The position numbers were made by a program, and so were the translations under genes. The notes below the pieces were generated by a model. The model was not told where the DNA came from and made no database searches. It worked only from the letters and a program-made list of their open reading frames with translations. Of a stretch of DNA of 64,000 nt, positions 25,405 to 34,263 are shown in pieces (the stretch's first letter is position 1; every line of letters starts with the position of its first letter). Source of the stretch: Clostridium ljungdahlii DSM 13528 (GTDB lineage: Bacteria; Bacillota; Clostridia; Clostridiales; Clostridiaceae); NCBI RefSeq assembly GCF_000143685.1, contig NC_014328.1, positions 1-64,000 on the forward strand. Direction: 5' to 3'.

Positions 25405-25608
25405 ATGGGCTTAAAAATTAAACTTAAAAGAATAGAGAGGGGAATTAAACAATATGAACTAGCCAATAAAGTTGGTATCTCAAGATATTATATGCAGTTG
25501 TTGGAAAAAGGAAAAGCTAAAAATCCAAGTATTGCAGTAATGAAAGCGATAAGTAAAGAACTTGATATGCCAGTACAAGATCTATTTTTTAATGATGAGG
25601 AGGAATAA
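25405..25608 (+). CDS. Cro-like XRE-family regulator
   Basis: The 67-aa protein is a single XRE helix-turn-helix (LKRIERGIKQYELANKVGISRYYMQLLEKG). I chose ATG 25405, with GGAGGTG at 25389-25395; the frame is open back to TTG 25387. It is the first rightward gene, directly downstream of the operator region, and probably represses the CI-like gene or tunes early expression. The antirepressor-like gene follows after 2 bp. Confidence 0.85.
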   Translation: MGLKIKLKRIERGIKQYELANKVGISRYYMQLLEKGKAKNPSIAVMKAISKELDMPVQDLFFNDEEE

Positions 25609-25610
25609 AT

Positions 25611-26405
25611 TTGGACCAGAATAAGCCAGTAACATTAGATAGCCGAGAAGTAGCAAAGATGGTTGACAAAGATCACCATAAATTATTAAGGGATATAAGA
25701 GAATATATTTCACAAATGAAAGAAGCAAATGAGGACAATCCAAAAATGGATACTCCTCTAAACCCGGATGAATACTTTATTGAAAGCACTTATATTAATT
25801 CTCAAAATAAAGAGCAACCTTGTTATGAAATAACTAAAATGGGATGTGATTTTATAGCTCATAAAATGAGAGGAGTTAAGGGAACCGCATTTACAGCACT
25901 TTATATTAGGAGATTCTATGAAATGCAAAATCCCCAAATACAATTAAAAAAATATAGTTATATGATAGAGGATCCGGCTGAAAGGGCAAGAGTTTGGGCA
26001 AATGAGTTTGAAGAAAAGAAAAAAATTGAAGCTGAAAGTAAAGGAAAAGATGAAGTAATAGAACATAAAGAAAATGTAATTATAAATCTTGTAGATGAAG
26101 TGTCGTTAGCTCAGAAAAGGCAAGTATTAAATAGAGTTGTTAGATATAAAGGTGCTAACTTTCAAAAAAGATGGAGAGAGTTATATAAACAATTTGAAAT
26201 GAAGTACCATATAAATCTAAACATAAGACTAGATCACTATAACAGAGAGCATAAGCCTAAGCTTAGAAATAAGTTAGATTACATAGATAAAGTAATGGGT
26301 AAAATACCAGAAATTTATGAAATTGCATGTAAAATTTATGAAAATGATATTAAAGAATTAGTTCAGCAAATGTATGAACTTAATAGCAGTAAAAAGATCA
26401 GCTAG
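25611..26405 (+). CDS. Rha-type phage regulator with ORF6C domain
   Basis: The 264-aa protein begins with a pRha domain (TLDSREVAKMVDKDHHKLLRDI, and YEITKMGCDFIAHKMRGVKGTAFTALYIRRFYEM to about residue 115), then a Lys/Glu-rich linker and a C-terminal ORF6C domain (FQKRWRELYKQFEMKY to the end). This architecture is common in Firmicute prophages and is thought to act as an antirepressor or interfere with host regulation. It starts at TTG 25611 after GAGGAGG and is coupled to the Cro-like gene. Confidence 0.85.
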   Translation: MDQNKPVTLDSREVAKMVDKDHHKLLRDIREYISQMKEANEDNPKMDTPLNPDEYFIESTYINSQNKEQPCYEITKMGCDFIAHKMRGVKGTAFTALYIRRFYEMQNPQIQLKKYSYMIEDPAERARVWANEFEEKKKIEAESKGKDEVIEHKENVIINLVDEVSLAQKRQVLNRVVRYKGANFQKRWRELYKQFEMKYHINLNIRLDHYNREHKPKLRNKLDYIDKVMGKIPEIYEIACKIYENDIKELVQQMYELNSSKKIS

Positions 26406-26431
26406 AGAAGGGGATTGGGAGAATAAGAGTA

Positions 26432-26530
26432 TTGGCAATACAAAGTTATATTTTTAATAGAAATACCTTTAAATCAATTAAAGATGGTACATATGTTTAT
26501 TGTGTTAAAAGTGGCCAAGGTTACTATTAA
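26432..26530 (+). CDS. Possible 32-aa peptide
   Basis: The frame TTG 26432 to TAA 26530 gives a peptide ending YVYCVKSGQGYY. GGGAGA at 26418-26423 could serve as a ribosome site. It lies in an otherwise empty 314-bp gap between the ORF6C gene and the excisionase-like gene. The rest of the gap (26531-26719) shows only AT-rich DNA with a TATAAT at 26653-26658. I do not recognise the peptide. Confidence 0.4.
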   Translation: MAIQSYIFNRNTFKSIKDGTYVYCVKSGQGYY

Positions 26531-26719
26531 AAATTGTTAAAAGTGCCTAAAGAAAAATGAAAATTTTATTCAACAAAATTAGAAGTTATTTTCAATAAAT
26601 TTTAAAGAAATATTCAAAAAAAGTCAGTAATTTTTTCAACCTGGGATGGGGTTATAATGTTCTTGTAGAAAGCAGAAATCAAAACTTATAATGCCTTTGT
26701 TGTTAGGAGGAGAGAGGTT

Positions 26720-26938
26720 ATGGCAGAACATAAGTACAAAATTTTAGATAGTCAACCAAGTAAATGTAAAACAATGACAGTAAAAGATATTTGCAGAGAA
26801 TATGATATAGGGGTAAATAAGGCATATTCTCTTGCTCACATGCAAGGCGCTCCTGTTATTTACAATGGGAACAGGATACTATTTATACGCAGCAAGGTTG
26901 ATGAATGGATTTGTAGCATGATTGGGGAAAAGTTTTAA
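26720..26938 (+). CDS. Excisionase-like helix-turn-helix protein
   Basis: The 72-aa protein has a MerR/Xis-type HTH_17 domain: TMTVKDICREYDIGVNKAYSLAH, then GAPVIYNGNRILFIRSKVDEWI. Such proteins bind DNA near att sites and direct integrase to excision, or act as small regulators. It is not next to int, which is common. AGGAGGAGAG precedes the ATG. A TATAAT at 26653-26658 may be its promoter. Confidence 0.75.
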   Translation: MAEHKYKILDSQPSKCKTMTVKDICREYDIGVNKAYSLAHMQGAPVIYNGNRILFIRSKVDEWICSMIGEKF

Positions 26939-26965
26939 ATGATAAGGGCTTGAGTGGGTGATTAC

Positions 26966-27394
26966 ATGCTAAGGAAAAAGACGAATTTTCAGAGCTTTCA
27001 GAGCAGTAAAGGTGGTAGAATGATACCATTATATTTTGATATGTTCGATAGTGAAGCGTGGCAAAGTTTGAGTGCTAATGCTATCAAACTATATTTACAT
27101 ATGCTCAGAAAATATGCAGCTAAATATGTGAAAGGTGAATTGCTTCGTTGTAATAAAGATAATATATCAATGCCTAGATCAGAATACTTAAAGTTTATGG
27201 CAAAAAATACGTTTGAGAAGTGTGTTGATGAATTAATTGATTACGGCTTTATAAGAATTGTAGAGTATAAACCTATGGCAGGAAGTAGAAAGGTTATAAT
27301 ATATGGGTTTAATGATATGTGGAAGAAGTATGGAACAGATAAATTTCATGTTAAAGAAGAATGGAAGCGAGCAAAACACAGAAGTTATATATAA
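26966..27394 (+). CDS. Replication-initiation-like winged-helix protein
   Basis: From ATG 26966 the product has 142 aa; an in-frame GTG at 26954 would add four. It carries a segment FDSEAWQSLSANAIKLYLHMLRKY and a TFEKCVDELIDYGFIRIVE helix-wing, like the N-terminal DNA-binding domain of plasmid and phage replication proteins. It is short, ends just before four 20-bp iteron-like repeats (27406-27586) and lacks a catalytic domain, so it may be a stand-alone origin-binding protein or a truncated initiator. Confidence 0.6.
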   Translation: MLRKKTNFQSFQSSKGGRMIPLYFDMFDSEAWQSLSANAIKLYLHMLRKYAAKYVKGELLRCNKDNISMPRSEYLKFMAKNTFEKCVDELIDYGFIRIVEYKPMAGSRKVIIYGFNDMWKKYGTDKFHVKEEWKRAKHRSYI

Positions 27395-27405
27395 AAATAA
27401 AAAGA

Positions 27406-27586
27406 GAGGTCAAAAACTGACCACGACCGAGGGCAGAAACTAGCCACGAAACCTAAATTTTAGATATTTTCGAGGTCAAAAATTGACCACGGGAAAAAAT
27501 ATGCTAATCATAGTAATATCAACAATTTGAATCTTATTTTACACTTCAAGAGTTATTTATAATTTCGAGGTCAAAAACTAGCCACC
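27406..27586 (+). repeat. Four iteron-like 20-bp repeats (origin candidate)
   Basis: Copies of GAGGTCAAAAACTGACCACG lie at 27406-27425 (exact), 27429-27448 (GAGGGCAGAAACTAGCCACG), 27472-27491 (one change) and 27567-27586 (GAGGTCAAAAACTAGCCACC). Each has a GGTC/GACC-type dyad around an A-rich centre. They occupy the AT-rich gap after the replication-like gene, as expected for initiator-binding iterons. Confidence 0.8.
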
Positions 27587-27677
27587 TTATATATATATAC
27601 CATATACTTACTTAAAAACATAAACTTTTATAGAAACAGCGGAGGATAACTTTAATGTATGAAAGAAGGAATAATAG

Positions 27678-28085
27678 TTGGAAAATTTTAAATATTCGAT
27701 AAACAATATCTCATCACAGATATTTCACATAAAGAAAATTAATTCTGAACTTAAAGGATTATTAGAAGAAAGTAAAAAATGCTGGAAAGAACTAAAAAGT
27801 ACCCCTAATGGTCTACCAAATGATTTAAAACATGTTGTTGATAATTTGTTTATGATAGCTTTTAAAGATTCTGCAGTTAAGGACAAACATATAAATAAGT
27901 TTACATATATGCTTAAAGCACTAAACCCAGAGGATAAAGCTAAAATTAGAGACATTAAGCAGATAGGAGTTGAGGTTCAAAGATTAAATGATAAAGATAC
28001 CGTTATTGCTAAAGCTGTTTTAACAATAATAAAAGAGTTTAAGGTTGTTTTTTATAAAGAACTAGAAAGAAGATCCAAAGAGTAG
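27678..28085 (+). CDS. Hypothetical protein, helical
   Basis: The 135-aa protein is rich in Lys/Glu and looks all-helical (for example IKKINSELKGLLEESKKCWKEL). I do not recognise it. It starts at TTG 27678 with AGAAGGA upstream. A 15-codon leader frame (27655-27702, with its own GGAGG at 27641) overlaps this start in another frame, so translation may be coupled. It follows the iteron region and precedes two further unknown genes in the same direction. Confidence 0.6.
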   Translation: MENFKYSINNISSQIFHIKKINSELKGLLEESKKCWKELKSTPNGLPNDLKHVVDNLFMIAFKDSAVKDKHINKFTYMLKALNPEDKAKIRDIKQIGVEVQRLNDKDTVIAKAVLTIIKEFKVVFYKELERRSKE

Positions 28086-28155
28086 GAAAACAATGGGAAA
28101 ATTATACTACTTATATCTTAAGCAGCAATGTTTTAATTAAAAGGAGGAAGATAAA

Positions 28156-28335
28156 ATGATAGAAAAACTACTGAAAATTTTAAGGATACTAAAAAACAAG
28201 AATAATGAGGATATGCAAGTTTGCCAAAGAAGTTGTGGAGCAAAAGATTCAAACTATGTTAGGGGTTACATAGATGCTTTAAAACAGCAAAATGAGCTTT
28301 TAGACAAACAAATAGCAATTTTTGAGGAAGAGTGA
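28156..28335 (+). CDS. Small hypothetical protein (59 aa)
   Basis: ATG 28156 follows AAGGAGGAAG with good spacing. The 59-aa product has a basic N-terminal helix (MIEKLLKILRILKNKNN), two cysteines (VCQRSC) and an acidic C-terminal helix ending AIFEEE. I do not recognise it. The strong ribosome site and codon pattern support a real gene. Confidence 0.7.
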   Translation: MIEKLLKILRILKNKNNEDMQVCQRSCGAKDSNYVRGYIDALKQQNELLDKQIAIFEEE

Positions 28336-28436
28336 GAATTCCAATACTGGATTAAAAGATGCAGGTAATATGTGTAGTTACTGCTTAAACTTTCACAGTA
28401 ACTACATAACTAAATTTGTCATAGGAGGTAAAATCA

Positions 28437-29180
28437 ATGAATGATGATAGTATAAATTATGTATTAGACAACTATAAAGGGGTTAGAAGAGATAGAGCTT
28501 TAAAGATCATATCAGGCCAGTTGAAAGAAACTGATTTAGAGTTTAAACAGTATGTTAAGAATGAACTTGTTAGAGACAGAAAGACAATAATAGAGCAATA
28601 TAAAAATATAGAAGGATTGCATGAAGTTAGGAAAGCATGTGAAAGAGAATATAAATATTATGAAAAAATCAATGATGTTGTAAATAAAGCCGAATTTCAG
28701 CTTAATATATCAGAGGTAGATAAGCTTGCTAAAGAAATTTTAAGAATTATAGCAACTTTAGGTGAACACTTTATAGATGTACTAAGTTTAAATATTTTAG
28801 AGGAACATGATGTATGCCAGTTACTAAATATAAATTGGAAAATATTTAAAAATAACAAGCAAGCATATATAAAACAGTTTGGGGAAAAAGATAAGTTAGT
28901 TTATAAGGTTATTAGTGTTATGGGACCAGAGTATAGATATAGAAAAGGCAGAATGAAAGAAATATATGACTGTCCTAAATATGAGATGCCTGTATATTGG
29001 GCTATGAATGAACGTATAATGCAGGAAGTAGATAACAATAAAGAATTAAAAAAGCTTGCTGATGAAGCATTTGAAAAGTTATTCCCAGATGTAAAAACTT
29101 ACAGAGTAGTTAAAGATTTAGAGGGAAACGTAATAAAAGTTGTTGAAGAAACAGAAAAAAGTAGTAGCGAAAGTAATTAA
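28437..29180 (+). CDS. Hypothetical phage-type protein (247 aa)
   Basis: Unrecognised. The protein is helical and charged with a long coiled-coil-like region (about 40-110), a middle segment ILEEHDVCQLLNINWKIFKNNK and a C-terminal acidic Ser-rich tail. The ATG at 28437 follows GGAGGT. It may belong to the early or replication block, since it lies between the iterons and the RHH gene. No catalytic motif was seen. Confidence 0.6.
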   Translation: MNDDSINYVLDNYKGVRRDRALKIISGQLKETDLEFKQYVKNELVRDRKTIIEQYKNIEGLHEVRKACEREYKYYEKINDVVNKAEFQLNISEVDKLAKEILRIIATLGEHFIDVLSLNILEEHDVCQLLNINWKIFKNNKQAYIKQFGEKDKLVYKVISVMGPEYRYRKGRMKEIYDCPKYEMPVYWAMNERIMQEVDNNKELKKLADEAFEKLFPDVKTYRVVKDLEGNVIKVVEETEKSSSESN

Positions 29181-29603
29181 AGAAAAAGTGGATATCACAA
29201 AAAAACCATAGCTAAAATATTATTACTTATAAGGAATTAGGCTTAAATTCTAAAGTAAGAAAAGCATAGGACATATAGGGGCAATAAGGGATAGATTTTA
29301 CATTGAATGATGAATTATATCTAAAATGTATAAACATGGCTTAAAATTGATATATGAGAGATTTAATACTAAAGTGCATATTTGAAACTAAATTTAAATT
29401 CACGATTAGAATTAGAAGTAAAAAATTAAATTATATTCATATACTGTAAGCCTAGTAGAATGAATGGTTAGATGGGTATTTCATAATATAGGTTAATTAA
29501 GTTAAATTAATATTCAGAAAAGTTAATTCCTTATAAAAGTAATAAATACTATAATAGTTTATTTTTCTATAAAGTATCATATCAATAAATAAATTATTCC
29601 AAA
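29181..29603. other. AT-rich non-coding stretch before the octamer array
   Basis: No open frame longer than a few dozen codons and no hairpin terminator with a clear T-run was seen. The DNA is over 70% A+T by eye and leads into the octamer array at 29604. It could hold the promoter of the RHH gene or a partition site. Confidence 0.5.
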
Positions 29604-29643
29604 ATGTATAAAAGTATGGAAGTACAGAAGCATAAAAGTATAA
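29604..29643 (+). repeat. Five tandem octamers upstream of the RHH gene
   Basis: The units are ATGTATAA, AAGTATGG, AAGTACAG, AAGCATAA and AAGTATAA, exactly contiguous and ending three bases before the GGAG ribosome site of the next gene. Tandem short repeats of 7-8 bp are the known binding pattern of plasmid RHH regulators such as omega and ParG, so autoregulation or a centromere role is likely (inference). Confidence 0.82.
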
Positions 29644-29658
29644 ATTGGAGATGACAAT

Positions 29659-30426
29659 GTGAATAAAGAAGAGTTTTTAAAATTAAATATTGAGGATAGA
29701 GTGAAATATTTTAATGAAAAGATTAAAGAAGTGGGCTCTTATAATAAAGTTTGTAAAGAGCTTAATATTAGTACATGTCAGTCTGGAATTTTAAAAAAAC
29801 ATGGATGGATACGTTCAGGAGATAAATTCATATATGATAAAAATTCAGATAAAAACAACAACGTAAATATAGATGGAAAAGTAATACCAGTGCAGAAAAC
29901 ATTATTTGATACATCAGAAGATCTGAGGGGTTATCAGGGTAATGCAAAAGATACTGGAGAGATTGAAAAGCATACAAATATGGAACGAGAAGACAATAAA
30001 ATTAGCGATAAAGTAAAAAGACATATGTATCCTACAAATAATAAAAATGATGGTCTTCAGCGTATATGGCCGGATAATAGGCAGTCAATGGAAGTAGAAG
30101 CTAATGTTTTAACAAATAATATAGATAAATCAGTAAACCAACAAAAAGTTACTCCAAAACTTGAAATATCTAAAGAAGAGGAGTTATCATATGACACTAA
30201 TAAGAACGGTATAAAACAAGTAAATGATGATATATATGATTCAGACAATGCAACTAAGAAACTAGGAAGGCCTTCAAAACCTGGTAGAAAAAAATACAGC
30301 TTAAATCTTAATATAGCAGATTTCAAGCAACTTCAAATCTATTGTATTCTAAATGATGTAAGTCCCAGTGACATAATAAATAATTTCATTAAAGATTTTT
30401 TGAAAACTGTAAATCAACACAAGTAA
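29659..30426 (+). CDS. DNA-binding protein with HTH, AT-hook and RHH-like end
   Basis: The 255-aa protein has an N-terminal region that looks like a helix-turn-helix (VGSYNKVCKELNISTCQSGI, about 27-46), a long low-complexity Asn/Asp/Lys-rich linker (60-200), a GRPSKPGRKK AT-hook-like motif near 211 and a C-terminal segment KYSLNLNIADFKQLQIY...SPSDIINNFI like a ribbon-helix-helix. It starts at GTG 29659 after TTGGAG. The octamers upstream suggest autoregulation. A plasmid-type segregation or copy-control role is possible, but no ParA is present. Confidence 0.6.
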   Translation: MNKEEFLKLNIEDRVKYFNEKIKEVGSYNKVCKELNISTCQSGILKKHGWIRSGDKFIYDKNSDKNNNVNIDGKVIPVQKTLFDTSEDLRGYQGNAKDTGEIEKHTNMEREDNKISDKVKRHMYPTNNKNDGLQRIWPDNRQSMEVEANVLTNNIDKSVNQQKVTPKLEISKEEELSYDTNKNGIKQVNDDIYDSDNATKKLGRPSKPGRKKYSLNLNIADFKQLQIYCILNDVSPSDIINNFIKDFLKTVNQHK

Positions 30427-30646
30427 AACCTTCAGATGTGAATGATTTTCCTATCCCAATAAACAATGTAGGGCTAAAGAGGTAAGACATTTATCTGCTG
30501 AAGAAAAACTTAAATTGCATTATGAAATAAAAATATGTTAAATCATCAATTTCAAGGTGTTAAGATATTTTGTGATATTATATGTATAAGAATCAATTAC
30601 CATTTTAGAAAATAAAAGTAAATATATAAATTAGGAGGTATCAACA

Positions 30647-30898
30647 ATGAAGGATAAAACTAATTTCAGCCATTATGACGGAAAGGTATTTAATGCTGAA
30701 AACTTTAAATATATAAATGATCCAATAGCAGTTATAGTTGATAGTATTGCTATCTTAGTAGGAGATTATGAACCAGCTAGAAAACAAGCGGCTATGCTAT
30801 TACTTAAGGCACTATTAAAAGATAAATTTTTAAAAGATTTATTAAAAGACATTCAAAATGAAAAGGCTGAAAGAGCTAAAAAGAGTTGTGAAGCTTAA
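30647..30898 (+). CDS. Small hypothetical protein (83 aa)
   Basis: Unrecognised 83-aa protein with an ATG after TAGGAGG. The N-terminal half is polar (HYDGKVFNAENFKYIND). The C-terminal half is a long amphipathic helix (ARKQAAMLLLKALLKDKFLKDLLKDI). It ends 31 bp before a small-terminase-like gene in the same direction. Before it, 30427-30646 shows no gene. Confidence 0.6.
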   Translation: MKDKTNFSHYDGKVFNAENFKYINDPIAVIVDSIAILVGDYEPARKQAAMLLLKALLKDKFLKDLLKDIQNEKAERAKKSCEA

Positions 30899-30929
30899 GC
30901 TACAGGGAGATTAACAGGAGGTGAGCCTA

Positions 30930-31343
30930 TTGAAATCAAAATGGAATGATATAAAAGATAAATTAATATTGATACAAGGTTGGGCTAGAGATGGGCTTAC
31001 AGATGAGCAAATTGCAAATAATCTAGGAATAGGTACAACTACACTATACAAATGGAAAAATCAGCATAAGGAGTTCCAGGAGGCCTTAAAAAAAGGCAAA
31101 GAGGTTGCTGACCGAGAGGTAGAGAATGCATTGTATAAATCAGCACTTGGATTTAAATATAAAGAGCAAGTTGTAACTAATAAAGGTGACGTAGTTGAAG
31201 TAGAGAGATATGAAAAGCCTAATACTACGGCCGCTATATTCTGGCTTAAAAACCGTAAGCCAGCTCAATGGAGAGATAGGCAGGAGATAGATCAGAAATG
31301 TAATTTAGGTGTGCAGATTATAGATGATATTCCTGATAATTAG
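30930..31343 (+). CDS. Small-terminase-like HTH protein
   Basis: The 137-aa protein begins with a helix-turn-helix (GWARDGLTDEQIANNLGIGTTTLYKWK) and continues EFQEALKKGKEVADREVENALYKSALGF, a pattern seen in small terminase-like and phage transposase-like HTH proteins. I chose TTG 30930, spaced five bases from AGGAGGTGA; GTG 30921 is too close to the ribosome site. The tail TTAAIFWLKNRKPAQWRDRQE is also typical of this family. No large terminase is present in the window. Confidence 0.6.
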   Translation: MKSKWNDIKDKLILIQGWARDGLTDEQIANNLGIGTTTLYKWKNQHKEFQEALKKGKEVADREVENALYKSALGFKYKEQVVTNKGDVVEVERYEKPNTTAAIFWLKNRKPAQWRDRQEIDQKCNLGVQIIDDIPDN

Positions 31344-31383
31344 AAGAGTACAATATAACATTTTATTTAAAAAATAATATGTT

Positions 31384-31419
31384 AAAAAGATGGTGATTTA
31401 ATATTGTCATCTTTTTTAG
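31384..31419 (+). terminator. Terminator after the small-terminase-like gene
   Basis: Arms AAAAAGATG (31384-31392) and CATCTTTTTT (31408-31417) form a hairpin with a 15-nt loop ending in a T-run. Confidence 0.75.
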
Positions 31420-31534
31420 TTTATTGAAGGAAAGAGGAAAATAGTATTATTTGTGCAAAAAGGATAATTTAACATAAATTTAGTATTTATTTTACTATAA
31501 TATAGATATAAGATGATGGTTAGGAGGAATTAAT

Positions 31535-31783
31535 ATGAAATGTAAAGCTTGTGGATATGAACATGAAGGTCATTATACAGAAGACAATAAATATGTAACT
31601 ACTAAAGGAGATAAACCTTTTATAGAAGTTTCACAGAATATAGCCGTAAAAGAAAAAGATAAATTTAATAATACGAAGGAAATACTATCAACAAAATTAT
31701 ATGCTTGCCCTAATTGTGGTACGGTTAAAATGGAAGAGGATCAGATGTGTGATGGGGAAAAAGTACATATTTATAAATTTTAA
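31535..31783 (+). CDS. Small zinc-ribbon-like protein
   Basis: The 82-aa protein has CKACGYE at the N terminus (Cys3/Cys6) and CPNCGTV near residue 59, together a likely four-cysteine zinc ribbon. The middle is polar. The function is unknown. It has a good ribosome site (TTAGGAGGAATTAAT then ATG) and a TATAAT-like region about 35 bp upstream, so it may be its own transcription unit. Confidence 0.6.
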   Translation: MKCKACGYEHEGHYTEDNKYVTTKGDKPFIEVSQNIAVKEKDKFNNTKEILSTKLYACPNCGTVKMEEDQMCDGEKVHIYKF

Positions 31784-31835
31784 TATGTATAAAAACGCTC
31801 TTATATATTAGCTAAAACAGGGGGAATAATAGAAC

Positions 31836-32198
31836 ATGGAAGTTTATTTTAGTGTTAATAATAGAGAAAAATTATTAAGAGGAGACATAAAAGATTTTTT
31901 AGTAGAATATAAACATAAAAATACAAAGTATGGTTCAATATATCAAATATATTTAAAAGGATTAAATCTCAAAAACATAGAACTTCGTAATTTAAAAAGT
32001 GATACTGTTTTGCCAGAACCTATGAAATTTTTAGAAGACTTATATTTGAAAAATAAAGAATTTAGATTTGTTATAATCAATAAAAATCTTGTGTTAGAAG
32101 AAAGTAACTTTATTGCTACTTTCAAAGAGTTTAGAATAAGTAATAATTTATTATTTGCAATTGTAAGAAAAAAATATAAAGAAAACTTAACTTTATAG
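31836..32198 (+). CDS. Hypothetical protein (120 aa)
   Basis: Unrecognised 120-aa protein that looks beta-rich with basic patches (FSVNNREKLLRGDIKDFLVEYK, then EFRFVIINKNLVLEESNFIATF). The ribosome site is GGGGGAAT before ATG 31836, 53 bp after the zinc-ribbon gene. A hairpin terminator follows at 32208. Confidence 0.55.
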   Translation: MEVYFSVNNREKLLRGDIKDFLVEYKHKNTKYGSIYQIYLKGLNLKNIELRNLKSDTVLPEPMKFLEDLYLKNKEFRFVIINKNLVLEESNFIATFKEFRISNNLLFAIVRKKYKENLTL

Positions 32199-32207
32199 AA
32201 TATATGT

Positions 32208-32238
32208 AGAGGGTATCTAAAAAGATACTCTTATTTTT
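32208..32238 (+). terminator. Terminator hairpin
   Basis: Arms AGAGGGTATCT and AGATACTCTT with a short A-rich loop, followed by ATTTTTTG. It ends the 31535-32198 pair. Confidence 0.8.
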
Positions 32239-32429
32239 TGCACTAAAACGAGATGTATAAGAGACTTAATATTAAAAGATAGTTGATTACTAATATAAGA
32301 AAAAGCAGTTATATGTCAATCTGATACTATGAATTTTAAAAAAGTGTGCAACGAATTATAAAACTGCACCCAAAATATATATGAATTACAATATATGTAA
32401 AGGAGCGTACTTAAAGAGAGGTAGAAACT

Positions 32430-33335
32430 ATGGTAGATGTAAATAAAGATTTAGTTAAGATAGATTACCTTCAAGGCATGAAGTATAAAGATATAGCAAG
32501 TAAGTTTGGCGTTTCTATAGATACTGTAAAGTCATGGGTAAAAAGGTATGGATGGTCCAAAGAAAGACAAAAATTTAAAAAAATGAGTGCACACAAAGAA
32601 GCAAAAAAAGTAGAAAATAAGTGCACACAAAACAAAAAAGTGTCAAGTTCTAAAAAAGAGGGTCCAGAGAATAAAAAAAGAGTGCAGAAAGGAAAAGTTG
32701 AATTAGATGATTACGAACCTACTCCATATATTGAAAATAAAGAGCTAAATGATAAGCAGAAACTATTTTGTGTGTATTACATAAAATGTTTTAATGCTAC
32801 AAAAGCTTACCAGAAGGCATATGGATGTGATTATATGTCGGCAGCATCTAACGGACCAAGGTTGATGGGTAATGATAGGATAAGAGCAGAAATAGAGCGT
32901 TTAAAGGCAGATAAGTTTAAAGGAGCAATGCTTTCACCTATGGATATACTGCAAAAATATATAGATATAGCATTTTCAGATATAACTGATTATGCTGATT
33001 TTGGAAATGCAGAGTATAAGGCTAAAAATAAAGATGGAAAGGAAGAAATGCACACATATAGCTTTGTTAATTTTAAGAACTCGAATGAGGTTGATGGGAC
33101 AATTATAAGTGAGATAAAACAAGGAAAAGACGGAATAAGTCTAAAATTAGAAAGCAAAAAATGGGCACTTGATTTTCTAGCAAAGCATATAGGTTTATTA
33201 GACATACCAACACAAGAAAAGCTTAAAAATGAACAAAAGAAAATGGAGATTGCGGAAAAGCAGGCAGATAATTTAGACGACGATATAGAATATGCTGTGG
33301 AGGGTGGCATGAATGAAGATTATGAAGAAGGTTAA
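32430..33335 (+). CDS. Phage terminase small subunit (PBSX XtmA/YqaS type)
   Basis: The 301-aa protein has an N-terminal HTH (YLQGMKYKDIASKFGVSIDTVKSWVKRYGW, about 11-40), a Lys-rich linker, then the Terminase_2 hallmark ELNDKQKLFCVYYIKCFNATKAYQKAYG near 108-135. In tailed phages this protein recognises packaging sites and recruits the large subunit. Here the expected large terminase and portal do not follow; instead a terminator and a leftward gene do. It may serve helper-dependent packaging or be a relic. Confidence 0.8.
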   Translation: MVDVNKDLVKIDYLQGMKYKDIASKFGVSIDTVKSWVKRYGWSKERQKFKKMSAHKEAKKVENKCTQNKKVSSSKKEGPENKKRVQKGKVELDDYEPTPYIENKELNDKQKLFCVYYIKCFNATKAYQKAYGCDYMSAASNGPRLMGNDRIRAEIERLKADKFKGAMLSPMDILQKYIDIAFSDITDYADFGNAEYKAKNKDGKEEMHTYSFVNFKNSNEVDGTIISEIKQGKDGISLKLESKKWALDFLAKHIGLLDIPTQEKLKNEQKKMEIAEKQADNLDDDIEYAVEGGMNEDYEEG

Positions 33336-33399
33336 ATAAGTTTTGAATTCGTAATTTTTGGGGGTACCTAATTATTTTAGTGACTAGATTTTTTGAGTT

Positions 33400-33446
33400 A
33401 TAATAAGATTGAAAACTAAAAATTAGATTCCAATCTTATTATTTTA
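33400..33446. terminator. Bidirectional terminator
   Basis: Perfect 12-bp arms at 33400-33411 and 33431-33442, flanked by A-runs and T-runs, separate the converging small terminase gene and the leftward gene at 33507. Confidence 0.8.
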
Positions 33447-33506
33447 AAAATAGAGTTTAAAACTGTAGAATTAATTTTAAATAGTACCACTTAGGTATGA
33501 AGATTT

Positions 33507-34037
33507 TTACAAGGCTGGAACATTAATAATTGCATGAGCTAACCTTTTTTCTAACATATTTTTGATAGTTTTTATATTGTTGAAGTAAGTTTCTACAGAC
33601 CAAAATGTAACAATGTCATTTTTGATAATATCATAACAATTTTCAAGGTTTTCTAATACTTTATAAAATACTATTAACTCTTCGAGAGTTATTCCAAAGC
33701 TACTTCGAGGAATGCCAACCTTTGACATGTCATTTTCTTCCCAACCATTGTCTTCTTTTAATTTTCTGCTAGAATCTTCTATATATTCATTTAATTCATG
33801 TAAGTAATCTCTATTTGCTTCTACTTTTTTTATAAGGCTATTAAATATGCCGGTATCTATTTGTTTTGGCATACAAATACTATTTTTATTTGCGTAACTT
33901 AATAGTCTGGTTAGATTATCCATTACATCAGTAGGATGTTGAAATTCTATGCAATTACTTATTTCTATGTATGCTTTAATTCTACTTAGATCAATTAGAT
34001 GCCTTAAATCTACTAAATATTTGTTATTCACTATCAA
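33507..34037 (-). CDS. Hypothetical protein (176 aa)
   Basis: Unrecognised 176-aa, probably all-helical protein (NLTRLLSYANKNSICMPKQ, then VFYKVLENLENCYDIIKNDI). It points left, against the surrounding phage-type genes. A minus-strand AAGGAG ribosome site precedes the ATG. It may be a lysogenic-conversion or defence-type cargo gene, an inference from orientation only. The stretch 34038-34248 shows no gene. Confidence 0.6.
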   Translation of the reverse strand: MIVNNKYLVDLRHLIDLSRIKAYIEISNCIEFQHPTDVMDNLTRLLSYANKNSICMPKQIDTGIFNSLIKKVEANRDYLHELNEYIEDSSRKLKEDNGWEENDMSKVGIPRSSFGITLEELIVFYKVLENLENCYDIIKNDIVTFWSVETYFNNIKTIKNMLEKRLAHAIINVPAL

Positions 34038-34263
34038 ATCTCCTTGCTATATATGATGTATAAAGTAAAAAATTTTTGTAATAACTACAGTATATAAAAT
34101 TATGAATAATACAGTCTATAGTTTTTTACAATTTATTTCTGATTTTATAAGTAGGGTTTTTGCCTAAATTCTAATTCTGTGAGAAAACCTGAACTAGATT
34201 ACAATATATAGAGGAATATTTATTGTAATACTCATAGGATATTATTTAATGGGAGGTAATGCA

